Shown here in pieces: positions 7,982 to 15,468 of a stretch of 18,681 bases of DNA. The notes below the pieces were generated by a model that saw only the letters and a program-made list of their open reading frames with translations, did not search any database and was not told where the DNA came from. Positions within the stretch are counted from its first letter, which is position 1. Each line of letters begins with the position of its first letter. The translations under genes were made by a program, and so were the position numbers. Source of the DNA: Lachnospiraceae bacterium UBA3785 (GTDB taxonomy: Bacteria > Bacillota > Clostridia > Lachnospirales > Lachnospiraceae); assembly GCA_002369495.1 (NCBI GenBank), contig DFFD01000043.1:1-18681 (forward strand), written 5' to 3'.

Positions 7982-9091
7982 ATGAACAAGGAAATTCTGG
8001 TAACACGGTCCGCCCTCCCGGAGATGGAGGAGTACATCGAGGAGATCCGCTCCATCTGGGAGAACCACTGGCTCACGAACATGGGTAATAAGCACATCGC
8101 CCTGCAGGAGAAGCTCGCGGAGTTTATGGGCGTTGATAAGATCGAGCTCTTTACGAACGGACATATGGCGATCGAGCTCGCGCTCCAGGCCCTGAACCTT
8201 CAGGGCGAGGTGATCACGACACCGTTTACGTTCGCCTCGACGACCCACGCGATCGTCCGGAACGGGCTCACGCCGGTCTTCTGCGACATCGACCCCGCGG
8301 ATTTCACGATGGACGTGACGAAGCTTGAGGCACTGATCACGGACCGCACGAGCGCGATCCTGCCGGTGCACGTCTACGGCAATATCTGCCATGTCGAGGA
8401 GATCGAGCGTATCGCGCACAAGTACGGGCTCAAAGTGCTGTACGACGCGGCGCACACCTTCGGGGAGACCTACAAGGGCGTCGGCGTGGGCAATTTCGGG
8501 GATGTCTCCTGCTTCAGCTTCCATGCGACGAAGGTGTTCAACACGATCGAGGGCGGCGCGGCCTGCTTCAGGGATCCGAGAATCGGTGAGAAGCTCTACG
8601 ATCTGAAGAACTTTGGAATCCACGGGCCTGAGGAGGTCAGCGGTATCGGCGCCAACGCCAAGATGAATGAGTTCTGTGCCGCGATGGGGCTTTGCAATCT
8701 CCGCCATGTGAAGGAGGAGATTGCAATGCGGAAGACGGTGGCAGAGCGCTATCGTGACGGCCTGGAGGGACTCTCAGGCCTTCGCATGAATGTGATCCAG
8801 AAGGATGTGGATTCCAACTACGCGTATTTCCCGGTCGTGATCGAGGAGAGCGAGTTCGGGGCGAGCCGCGAGGAGGTCTTCGATGCGCTCGCTGCGGAAA
8901 ATATCTATGCGCGGAAGTATTTCTACCCGCTGACAAATACATTCGAGGCCTACCACGGACGTTTCTCAGCGGACAGGACGCCGGCGGCGCTTCACGTGAG
9001 CAAGAGAGTGCTGACGCTGCCGCTCTACAGTTCGCTTGAACTTTCGGATGTCGATCGGATCGTGGGGATCATACGCGCCTGCCATGTGTGA
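7982..9091 (+). CDS. DegT/DnrJ/EryC1/StrS-type PLP-dependent sugar aminotransferase (369 aa)
   Basis: A complete fold-type I PLP enzyme of normal family length. Lys184 in SFHATKVFNTIEGG is the expected Schiff-base lysine, and the glycine-rich turn after it is typical. Other family marks are EVITTPFTFASTTHAI, PVFCDIDPADFTMD, ILPVHVYGN and LYDAAHTFG, where the Asp binds the PLP pyridine nitrogen. Such enzymes usually transfer an amino group from glutamate to a keto-sugar nucleotide; some members dehydrate instead, but these have His in place of the Lys, which is not the case here. GAGGAG precedes the ATG by 7 nt. The product would be an amino sugar used in a surface glycan, consistent with EpsG before it and the LCP gene after it. 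No sugar dehydratase or epimerase that would make the keto substrate is seen nearby. Confidence 0.9.
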   Translation: MNKEILVTRSALPEMEEYIEEIRSIWENHWLTNMGNKHIALQEKLAEFMGVDKIELFTNGHMAIELALQALNLQGEVITTPFTFASTTHAIVRNGLTPVFCDIDPADFTMDVTKLEALITDRTSAILPVHVYGNICHVEEIERIAHKYGLKVLYDAAHTFGETYKGVGVGNFGDVSCFSFHATKVFNTIEGGAACFRDPRIGEKLYDLKNFGIHGPEEVSGIGANAKMNEFCAAMGLCNLRHVKEEIAMRKTVAERYRDGLEGLSGLRMNVIQKDVDSNYAYFPVVIEESEFGASREEVFDALAAENIYARKYFYPLTNTFEAYHGRFSADRTPAALHVSKRVLTLPLYSSLELSDVDRIVGIIRACHV

Positions 9092-9102
9092 GGTGAGGAT
9101 CA

Positions 9103-10026
9103 GTGTCCGGCTTAACGCTCTGCAGAAAGGATAAAAAACGCCGCACAAGTCTGCCGGTGAGGGTTTTGAAGGCGCTCGCCGCGCTTTTTGGCGCATTTCT
9201 GCTCAGCGCAGCCGTTTCGGCATTGGCGGCATCCCTGGCCTTCACGGTCACCGTTCGCAGGATACCGATGGAGGGGCTTTCGAGCCCGGTCCGGGCAGTG
9301 CTTCTGACGGATCTTCACGGAATCGAGTACGGTAAGGACAATGAGCGTCTTATCGCCTGTGTGGCGGCTCTGCAGCCTGACGCGGTCTTCATGATCGGCG
9401 ATATGGTGCCGGACAGCGGGGATGCGGAGGCGGACATAGCCTGGGTCGCCGGGATCACGCGTAAGCTTGGCGGGATCGCTCCGGTGTATTTTTCACTGGG
9501 GAACCATGAGCAGGCGTTTATCAGGGAAAACGGGGATGAGATCCTCGCCGCGGTCGCGGAAACCGGCGCGGTCGTGCTGGACGAGGCCTTCGGGGATTAT
9601 GAGATCGCCGGAAATACCGTGCGGATCGGCGGGACGCTGGGGCACGGCTATCTCTTTGGGAGAAGCGGCGAACAGTTCCGGGCATCGCCTGAGTACGCGG
9701 TGCTTTCGGCACTGGAGGAGAGCCCGTATCCTGCGATCCTGCTCGCGCACCTGCCGGATACGGTAGCCCTCTCCGACGGGAAGAGCAGATGGCACATTGA
9801 TCTTGTGCTCAGCGGGCACACACACGGCGGGGTGATCCGCGTGCCGGGGCTCGGCGGCATACTTGCACCGATGCAGGGCTGGTGGCCGCGATACGATTAC
9901 GGAGTATTTGAACTCAATACGGAGATGACAATGGTGATCAGTTCGGGGTTTGCGGGTCACGGCAGGGTGCCGCGCATATTTAATATGCCGGAGATCTGCG
10001 TGCTTGACCTGACCCCGGTCAGCTGA
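9103..10026 (+). CDS. Membrane-anchored calcineurin-like metallophosphoesterase (307 aa)
   Basis: The start is GTG at 9103, chosen because AGGTGAGG lies just upstream and the gene then follows the aminotransferase stop by 11 nt. Residues about 22-48 form one N-terminal membrane helix after a basic segment (RKDKKRR), which leaves the catalytic domain outside. All metal ligands are present: Asp70 and His72 (LLTDLHG), Asp100 (MIGDM), Asn134-His135 (LGNHE), His216 (LLAHLPD), and His239 and His241 (SGHTHGG). The layout is that of YkuE/YaeI-like phosphoesterases, some of which act on lipid-linked phosphates. The SGFAGHGRVPRIFNMPEI ending is usual in these. Placement next to LCP and EpsG genes suggests hydrolysis of a lipid or polymer phosphate at the envelope, but the substrate cannot be read from sequence. 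Confidence 0.88.
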   Translation: MSGLTLCRKDKKRRTSLPVRVLKALAALFGAFLLSAAVSALAASLAFTVTVRRIPMEGLSSPVRAVLLTDLHGIEYGKDNERLIACVAALQPDAVFMIGDMVPDSGDAEADIAWVAGITRKLGGIAPVYFSLGNHEQAFIRENGDEILAAVAETGAVVLDEAFGDYEIAGNTVRIGGTLGHGYLFGRSGEQFRASPEYAVLSALEESPYPAILLAHLPDTVALSDGKSRWHIDLVLSGHTHGGVIRVPGLGGILAPMQGWWPRYDYGVFELNTEMTMVISSGFAGHGRVPRIFNMPEICVLDLTPVS

Positions 10027-10055
10027 TGGGAATGCGCAGGGAGTGAGACGGATAT

Positions 10056-11318
10056 ATGGCAGATGAGAGCAGGACGGGACGGCATCACAGCCACCGCCAT
10101 ACAAGAAGACATATCGAACACAACGAGATCTCGGAGGAAGAGCTTCAGAATCTGAGCGAGGAACTGCGGGAGGCGATCGGCGGCGAAGCGGCGAGAGAAA
10201 AACGCGAGGAAGACAAGGCCCGCCACCGCAGAAGGACGAGCCGGAGCAGCCGCAGGAAAAAGAAGAAGGTAAATGCCGGCAGGGTGCTGCTCGTCATACT
10301 TGCGGTGCTCGCGGGCATAGCAGCCGTTGCGCTGCTCAGCATCCTGATCCTGCAGAGAGTAGGGCAGAGCAGGCTGTCGCAGCAGGATACCGCTCCGGAT
10401 GTGACGGCGTCCAGGATGGCGGAAGCCGCGGACCCTGAGGCGGAGGCTTCCTATGAGGAAGGACTCATCCGCTACAACGGGGAATACTACCGCTACAATG
10501 AGGATATCGTCACGATCCTTTTCATGGGCATTGACCGCTCGGTGCAGGAGGAGGACAATCAGAATGTCGTGATCGGCGAGAGCGGACAGGCGGATACGCT
10601 GATACTCGGGGTCGTCGACAGAAAGAACGGGAAGATAACGCTGATCAACATTTCCCGCGATACGATCGCGCCGGTGGCGCGCTACAATACGGCGGGTGAG
10701 TATGTCGATCTCATGGATATGCAGATCTGTCTGGCGTACGCGTTCGGCGACGGCCAGGAGAAGAGCTGCGAAAATGTTGTCCGAGCAGTGTCGGATTACT
10801 TCTACGGGATCCCGATCGCGGCCTATGCGGCGATCGATTATGAGGGGATCGGCGCGCTCTCGGAGGTGGTCGGCGGCGTTGACGTCACGATCACGGATGA
10901 TTTCTTCACGGAGCGCTACCCGGAGATGGCGCCCGGGAACACGGTGACGCTCATGGGCCGCGATGCGATCACGTATGTGCGGTCACGTGATGCCTATTCC
11001 TACACGGCGAACAATGACCGCATGCAGCGGCAGAAACAGTTCCTGCTCGCGCTGATTCGGAAGACGCTTGCGGCGACGCGGCAGAACCTGTCGATCCCCC
11101 TTGCGCTCTATAATTCGGTGAGCGGGTACATGCTGACGGACCTCGGTGCGGGCGAGATCACGTATCTCGCGTCCCAAGCGGTCAAATACGGGTTCGATGA
11201 GGAAAATATGCGGTCGATCGCCGGTGAAATAGTGGAACTGGACCAACACGCGGCATTTTACCCGGATGAAAAAAAATTTTATGAATTGATACTTGAAGTT
11301 TTCTACAATAAAGAGTAA
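10056..11318 (+). CDS. LytR-CpsA-Psr (LCP) family wall-polymer transferase (420 aa)
   Basis: A long cytoplasmic head rich in His, Arg and Lys (RHHSHRHTRRH near the start; RRRTSRSSRRKKKKV at about 58-72) precedes one membrane helix at about 77-100. The LCP domain spans about 150-335, with TILFMGIDR, GQADTLILGVVD (Asp180), INISRDT (Arg201, Asp202), GGVDVTI, YVRSRD (309-312) and NNDRMQRQKQFL (Arg322, Arg325). These Arg and Asp residues bind the pyrophosphate and metal in characterised LCP proteins, which transfer undecaprenyl-linked polymers to peptidoglycan. AGGGAG (10038-10043) lies 12 nt before the ATG. It is the last large gene of the run that starts at 5598 and would complete a polysaccharide-attachment theme. 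The strongly basic, His-rich head of about 75 residues is longer than in many LCP proteins and may bind acidic partners. Confidence 0.94.
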   Translation: MADESRTGRHHSHRHTRRHIEHNEISEEELQNLSEELREAIGGEAAREKREEDKARHRRRTSRSSRRKKKKVNAGRVLLVILAVLAGIAAVALLSILILQRVGQSRLSQQDTAPDVTASRMAEAADPEAEASYEEGLIRYNGEYYRYNEDIVTILFMGIDRSVQEEDNQNVVIGESGQADTLILGVVDRKNGKITLINISRDTIAPVARYNTAGEYVDLMDMQICLAYAFGDGQEKSCENVVRAVSDYFYGIPIAAYAAIDYEGIGALSEVVGGVDVTITDDFFTERYPEMAPGNTVTLMGRDAITYVRSRDAYSYTANNDRMQRQKQFLLALIRKTLAATRQNLSIPLALYNSVSGYMLTDLGAGEITYLASQAVKYGFDEENMRSIAGEIVELDQHAAFYPDEKKFYELILEVFYNKE

Positions 11319-11365
11319 TATATAGGTTGTACGCGAGGATTTTTGTACAGGGAGGTACTGGTAAT

Positions 11366-11599
11366 ATGAAAAAGAAGATTGCGGCACTCGTGATGGCAGT
11401 TGCAGTGATGACGATGACGGCAGTTCCGGCGATGGCCGAAACGAGAGTTTCCAGTCCGTCCAATATTCCGGTGTCCGTAGCTCCGAAGCCGGCATCGCCG
11501 AAAACCGGAGAGAGCGACGCGCTTCTCTACGGCGTCGGTGCGGCAGCTGTCTGCGGGAGTGTGATCGTGATTTCCGGCCGGAAACTGAAGAAATCGTAA
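11366..11599 (+). CDS. Minimal sortase substrate: signal peptide plus SPKTG sorting signal (77 aa)
   Basis: GGGAGG (11350-11355) lies 10 nt before the ATG at 11366. Residues 1-24 are a classic signal peptide ending AMA. Residues 25-43 are a short Ser/Pro/Val-rich linker. SPKTGES (44-50) is a sorting-type motif with Ser in place of the usual Leu, followed by a membrane helix (about 52-70) and the basic tail GRKLKKS. After both cleavages only about 23 residues would remain on the wall. It is separated from the LCP gene by 47 nt without an obvious promoter and is followed by a strong terminator, so it probably ends the operon. It could be a tiny wall-linked peptide, an anchor for a polymer or a decoy substrate; or, if no sortase accepts SPKTG, a simple membrane peptide. 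The function is unknown. Confidence 0.82.
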   Translation: MKKKIAALVMAVAVMTMTAVPAMAETRVSSPSNIPVSVAPKPASPKTGESDALLYGVGAAAVCGSVIVISGRKLKKS

Positions 11600-11613
11600 G
11601 AGAATTTTGAAGG

Positions 11614-11640
11614 AGGCCTTCCGGAAGGAAGGCCTTTTTT
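11614..11640 (+). terminator. Rho-independent terminator of the 5598-11599 operon
   Basis: AGGCCTTCC (11614-11622) pairs perfectly with GGAAGGCCT (11627-11635) around a GGAA tetraloop, followed by a run of six T (11635-11640). It begins 14 nt after the stop codon of the 77-residue protein. Confidence 0.93.
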
Positions 11641-11697
11641 AAAGACGCGTCAGGTATCTGACGGCCTTTGCCTGCTTTTGTATGCACATATTTTTTA

Positions 11698-11727
11698 TTG
11701 CCGCTGCTGCGGGTTTTGTGGTATTAT
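11698..11727 (+). promoter_or_regulatory. Probable sigma-A promoter for the aldolase gene
   Basis: TTGCCG (11698-11703) matches the -35 box in four of six positions. After an 18-nt spacer, TATTAT (11722-11727) matches the -10 in five of six and is preceded by TG plus one base. It lies downstream of a strong terminator and about 67 nt upstream of the ATG at 11795, where a new promoter is needed. Confidence 0.6.
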
Positions 11728-11794
11728 AAGATGGTTAGGCTGTATTTCGGGACAGGCTATTTAAAATGACAGCACGTGATTAGGAAATAGAAAG

Positions 11795-12643
11795 ATGGCA
11801 CTGAAACTTCTTTATATAACAAATAATCCCCAGATTGCGAAAATTGCCGAGTCAAACGGCGTCGACCGTATCATGGTTGACATGGAGTACATCGGGAAGG
11901 CGCTGCGCCAGGGCGGGCGCGACAGTGTTCAGAATCACCATACGCTGGAGGATGTGCGAGCCGTTCGGGAGAGTGTTGAGACTGCCCAGCTTGTGGTGCG
12001 CGTGAATCCCATTCACGAGGCCGGTGAGGACTATACCTCCAGCGAGGATGAGATCGACGGGGCAATCGCGAACGGCGCGGACGTGCTGATGCTGCCGTAC
12101 TTTAAGACAGCGGCTGAGGTGAAGCGGTTCCTTGACTGCGTGAACGGCCGCTGCCATACCATACTGCTTCTTGAGACAAAAGAGGCTGTTGAGGTGCTGG
12201 ATGAGATACTTGCGCTTCCCGGCGTCGAGGAGATCCATATAGGGATGAATGATCTCTCGATCTCCTGCGGGAAATCATTTTTGTTCGAACTGCTGACGGA
12301 CGGAACGATCGAAGAGATCTGCCGGAAGGTCCGCAGGCGCGGAATTCCGGTCGGGTTCGGCGGAGTTGCTTCGCTCGGGCGCGGCGATGTCCCGGCGGAG
12401 ATGATCATCATCGAGCATTACCGGCTGGGGTCAACGGGAGCGATCTTAAGCCGCAGCTTCTGTAATGTGAATAAGATCGACAACCTCGAGGCGGCTTCGG
12501 AAATATTCTTCCGCGGGGTGCGCGAGATTCGGACCCTTGAGGAGATATGCGAGTTCCACAGAAAGTTTTTTATCGAAAATGCGGAAACGCTTGACAAGGC
12601 AGTGAAGGAGGCCGCCGCGAAGAAGAGGGCGGAAAAGAAGTGA
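11795..12643 (+). CDS. HpcH/HpaI aldolase/citrate lyase-type TIM-barrel protein (282 aa)
   Basis: Family marks of PF03328 are clear. VVRVNPI (Arg69) provides the likely substrate-activating Arg. LLLETKEAVE (Glu127) and IGMNDLSISCG (Asp153) provide the two metal ligands. NGADVLMLPYFKTAAEV is the preceding barrel strand. The N-terminal IMVDMEY replaces the usual VDLEH motif of HpaI, and NHH (48-49) supplies nearby histidines. Members cleave or form 2-keto-3-deoxy sugar acids, hydroxy-keto acids or CoA thioesters; the exact substrate is not predictable. The ribosome binding site is weak (AGGAA, about 9 nt before ATG), and the next upstream signal is the promoter at 11698-11727. The gene is followed by a palindromic terminator and then a D-2-hydroxyacid dehydrogenase, a pairing that would fit aldol cleavage followed by reduction of a 2-keto acid, or the reverse. 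Confidence 0.87.
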   Translation: MALKLLYITNNPQIAKIAESNGVDRIMVDMEYIGKALRQGGRDSVQNHHTLEDVRAVRESVETAQLVVRVNPIHEAGEDYTSSEDEIDGAIANGADVLMLPYFKTAAEVKRFLDCVNGRCHTILLLETKEAVEVLDEILALPGVEEIHIGMNDLSISCGKSFLFELLTDGTIEEICRKVRRRGIPVGFGGVASLGRGDVPAEMIIIEHYRLGSTGAILSRSFCNVNKIDNLEAASEIFFRGVREIRTLEEICEFHRKFFIENAETLDKAVKEAAAKKRAEKK

Positions 12644-12649
12644 AAAGGT

Positions 12650-12688
12650 GGGACGGTTCCCGGGAACCGTCCCTTATTCTTATTTTTT
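12650..12688 (+). terminator. Perfect 24-bp palindrome plus T-rich tract; terminator or REP-like element
   Basis: GGGACGGTTCCC (12650-12661) is directly followed by its exact complement GGGAACCGTCCC (12662-12673), then TTATTCTTATTTTTT. It starts 7 nt after the aldolase stop. A 12-bp stem with T-rich tail would terminate aldolase transcripts, at least partly, before the dehydrogenase gene. The GGGACGGTTC core also resembles dispersed palindromes that I remember from many Clostridia genomes, so it may be a repetitive element that was recruited as a terminator. Confidence 0.75.
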
Positions 12689-12704
12689 GACGGGAGGAGA
12701 GACC

Positions 12705-13610
12705 ATGAAGCTGCTCGTTACAGGCGCCTGGCGGGATGCCGGCCGGTTTATACCTGAGATCGAACAGATGGGGCACGAAGTCGTCTTTCTGCAGCAGGAG
12801 AAGGATCCTCTGCCGGCCGATCCGGGGACGATCGAGGGGATCGTTGGAAACGGACTTTTCCTGTATCATCCGATGGAGGATTTTTCCGCGCTGCGCTTCG
12901 TGCAGCTCACGTCCGCGGGCTTTGACCGGGTCCCGATGGACCTTGCAGCCGCGCGGGGCGTCAAAGTGCTGAACGCGCGGGGGGTTTACAGCGTTCCGAT
13001 GGCGGAATTTGCCGCCGCGGGCGTGCTGGCTCTTTACAAACGGACGATCTTATTTCATAATAACCAGAAAGAGCACAGCTGGATCAAGCTGCGGGATCTT
13101 CCGGAGCTCGGCGGACGGACAGCTGCGGTTTTCGGCTGCGGGAGCGTCGGCACGGAGTGCGCGAAGCGTTTTGCCGCATTTGACATGAGGGTAATGGGCG
13201 TTGACGCGGTGCTCGGCGAGCGGCCGTATTTTGAAAAAATAGTGCCGGTCAGCGAGGCAGATCGCGTCCTTCGCGAGGCGGACGTCGTGCTCTCGGCGCT
13301 GCCGCATCTTCCGGAGACGGTGCATTTTTTCAATGCGGAACGGTTCTTAAGCATGAAGGACGGGGCTGTCTTCGTCAACATCTCGCGGGGAGCGGTCGCG
13401 GACACGGCGGCCCTTGCCGGAGCGCTTCGAAGCGGGAAGCTCATGGGCGCGGTGCTGGACGTTTTTGAGGAGGAGCCGCTTCCTTCGGACAGCGTGCTCT
13501 GGGACATGGATAATGTCCTTGTGACCCCGCACAACAGCTTCTCGGGGGAAGGAAATGCGGCGCGGCTTTCTGAACTGATCATGAGAAATATCAGGGGCTT
13601 GAATGGATAA
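12705..13610 (+). CDS. D-isomer-specific 2-hydroxyacid dehydrogenase (301 aa)
   Basis: The start at 12705 is preferred over an upstream in-frame GTG at 12648 because GGGAGGAG lies 5-12 nt before it and the extension would run through the palindrome. The NAD(P)-binding motif is GCGSVG at 144-149. The catalytic triad of the family is present: Arg228 (VNISRGA), Glu257 (DVFEEEPLP) and His276 (TPHNSFSG). The N-terminal substrate domain is short but complete, with FVQLTSAGFDRVP and VPMAEFAAAGVLAL as expected. Such enzymes reduce 2-keto acids to D-2-hydroxy acids. Cofactor choice is not clear: the residue after the second beta strand (MGVDA) is Asp, favouring NAD. It overlaps the ABC exporter gene by 8 bp and is likely translated with it; the aldolase sits upstream behind a terminator. 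Confidence 0.92.
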   Translation: MKLLVTGAWRDAGRFIPEIEQMGHEVVFLQQEKDPLPADPGTIEGIVGNGLFLYHPMEDFSALRFVQLTSAGFDRVPMDLAAARGVKVLNARGVYSVPMAEFAAAGVLALYKRTILFHNNQKEHSWIKLRDLPELGGRTAAVFGCGSVGTECAKRFAAFDMRVMGVDAVLGERPYFEKIVPVSEADRVLREADVVLSALPHLPETVHFFNAERFLSMKDGAVFVNISRGAVADTAALAGALRSGKLMGAVLDVFEEEPLPSDSVLWDMDNVLVTPHNSFSGEGNAARLSELIMRNIRGLNG

Positions 13611-15408
13611 TAACAGGCAGGAAGGAAAAGAAGTAAAGACAATTCTGGGATCCCGGTTTCTGGGAAAGCTCATCGGATCCCTCATGGACGGGACTTTTGA
13701 GGAGATCCTCGAGGACTGGCGGTGGATCTTCACCTACAGTGCGCGCTACAAGGCGGAGATCGCGTTCTACGTCCTGCTCGGCATCACGGGCTCGACGATG
13801 GGCCTGCTCTCCTCGATCCTCGGAAAATACCTCATCGACATCGTGACCGGGTACCAGACAGACAAGCTGGGGGTTCTCATTTTCTGCATGATCGGAAGCT
13901 CGGTCTTCGGGATCGTGACCTCGAGCCTGATCAGCCGGATCTCGGCGAAGATCTCCGTCCGGATCCACAACGACATCCAGGCGGATATCTACAGCAAGAT
14001 CATCGACGCGGACTGGCTCGCGCTCAGCAAATACAATAAGGGCGACGTGATGGCCCGCTTCAACGGGGACGTGAACACGGTCGGGAACAATGCGGTGAGC
14101 TGGCTCCCGACGATCATCATAGCGGTCTACAATTTCATCGCGACCTTCGTCGTGATCTGGCACTACGACCATGTCATGGCGCTGATCGCGTTTATCAGCG
14201 CGCCTTTTATGCTGGTCGCTTCGCGCTTCGTGATCAGGAAGCAGCGGGAGTACGGGATCAGATCGCGCGAGGTGACCGGGCGGATGGTCGGATTTGAGAT
14301 GGAGACGTTTTACAACATCGACACGATCAAGTCCTTCGGCGTCCTGGGGCTCTACAACCGGAAAATGAAGGAACGCCAGGAAGAATACCGGGACGTGACG
14401 CTTGCGTACAACAAGTTCTCGATCGCGACGAGCGCCTTCATGTCGGTGCTGGGGCTTTTCGTGCAGATGGTTTCATTTCTCTATTGTCTTTTCCTGCTCT
14501 GGAACCACTCGATCACTTACGGGACCATGACGCTCTTCCTGCAGCAGAGAAGCGCGCTCTCGTCATCGTTCAAGAACGTGGTGTCGATCATCCCGAATTT
14601 CCTCTCGAGCTCGGTCTCGGCGAACCGCATCCGCGAGCTTGTGCAGCTGCCGAAGGAAGTGCACATCCCGGAGAGCTCCGAGATGGACGCCTTCGCGGAA
14701 AACGGCTTTGAGATCGGGATGGAACAGGTGAATTTCTCCTACGAGGAGGGGACGCGCGTGATCACGGAGTCCGATTTCGTCGCGAAGCCGGGCGAGATCA
14801 CCGCGCTCATCGGCCCTTCGGGCGAAGGCAAGACGACGATGCTCAGGCTCATCCTGGGCCTTGTGAGGCCGGAGAGCGGCGAGGTCCGGATCCGGGCGCT
14901 CGGGGAAAATGCCCCCTCGGTGCCCGCCAATGCGGAATCCCGCCATCTTTTCGCCTATGTGCCGCAGGGAAATACAATGATCTCGGGGACGATCGCGGAA
15001 AATATGCGCCTCGCGCGCGAGGATGCGACCGACGAGGAGATCATCGAGGCGCTGAAGACCGCCTGCGCCTGGGAATTTGTCTCGAAAATGAAAGACGGGA
15101 TCAACTCGCCGGTCCGCGAGCGCGGCGCAAGGCTGTCCGAGGGGCAGGCGCAGCGCGTGGCGATCGCGCGGGCGGTCCTTCGAAACGCGCCGATCCTGCT
15201 TCTCGACGAGGCGACCTCGGCGCTCGACGTGCGGACCGAGCGGGAGGTCCTCCGGAACATTATCCGGCATCATCCGAACAGGACCTGTATCGTGACGACG
15301 CACAGGCCGTCGGTCCTTTCGATGTGCGAGCGGGTCTACCGGGTCATGGAGAAGAACGTTGTGGAGCTCACCGAGGAGGAGTCCTCGAAGGCGGCCATGG
15401 ACTTCTGA
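13603..15408 (+). CDS. ABC exporter half-transporter, fused membrane and ATPase domains (601 aa)
   Basis: An N-terminal cytoplasmic segment of about 45 residues precedes a type-IV exporter membrane domain with clear helices at about 52-73, 90-112, 168-187, 191-210 and 274-301 (a sixth is weak). The nucleotide-binding domain has a Walker A GPSGEGKT (404-411), Q-loop YVPQGN, signature LSEGQ (511-515), Walker B ILLLDEATSALD (Asp535, Glu536) and switch His567 (TTHRPS). It is thus a complete, catalytically intact half-transporter that would form a homodimer; no partner gene is adjacent. No peptidase C39 domain is present. The ATG at 13603 lies inside the end of the dehydrogenase gene (ATGGATAA overlap), suggesting translational coupling. 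Similar exporters carry peptides, lipids or drugs; the load here is unknown. PF14907 nucleotidyltransferases, like the one at 5598, are often found near such exporters. Confidence 0.94.
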   Translation: MDNNRQEGKEVKTILGSRFLGKLIGSLMDGTFEEILEDWRWIFTYSARYKAEIAFYVLLGITGSTMGLLSSILGKYLIDIVTGYQTDKLGVLIFCMIGSSVFGIVTSSLISRISAKISVRIHNDIQADIYSKIIDADWLALSKYNKGDVMARFNGDVNTVGNNAVSWLPTIIIAVYNFIATFVVIWHYDHVMALIAFISAPFMLVASRFVIRKQREYGIRSREVTGRMVGFEMETFYNIDTIKSFGVLGLYNRKMKERQEEYRDVTLAYNKFSIATSAFMSVLGLFVQMVSFLYCLFLLWNHSITYGTMTLFLQQRSALSSSFKNVVSIIPNFLSSSVSANRIRELVQLPKEVHIPESSEMDAFAENGFEIGMEQVNFSYEEGTRVITESDFVAKPGEITALIGPSGEGKTTMLRLILGLVRPESGEVRIRALGENAPSVPANAESRHLFAYVPQGNTMISGTIAENMRLAREDATDEEIIEALKTACAWEFVSKMKDGINSPVRERGARLSEGQAQRVAIARAVLRNAPILLLDEATSALDVRTEREVLRNIIRHHPNRTCIVTTHRPSVLSMCERVYRVMEKNVVELTEEESSKAAMDF

Positions 15409-15468
15409 ATATTATGTAAACCGGATCGCGCCCCGGATCCCGCTTTCGGCGGGAAATGAGGATACAGA

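Noticed and set aside
12648..12704. GTG start at 12648 extending the dehydrogenase by 19 residues
   Set aside because: The extension would translate the 24-bp palindrome and T-tract, whereas ATG at 12705 has a strong ribosome binding site and starts at the first strand of the fold.
15439..15453. CCCGC/GCGGG hairpin between ABC exporter and exonuclease genes as a terminator
   Set aside because: Only five base pairs with no T-run behind it; too weak to call a terminator.
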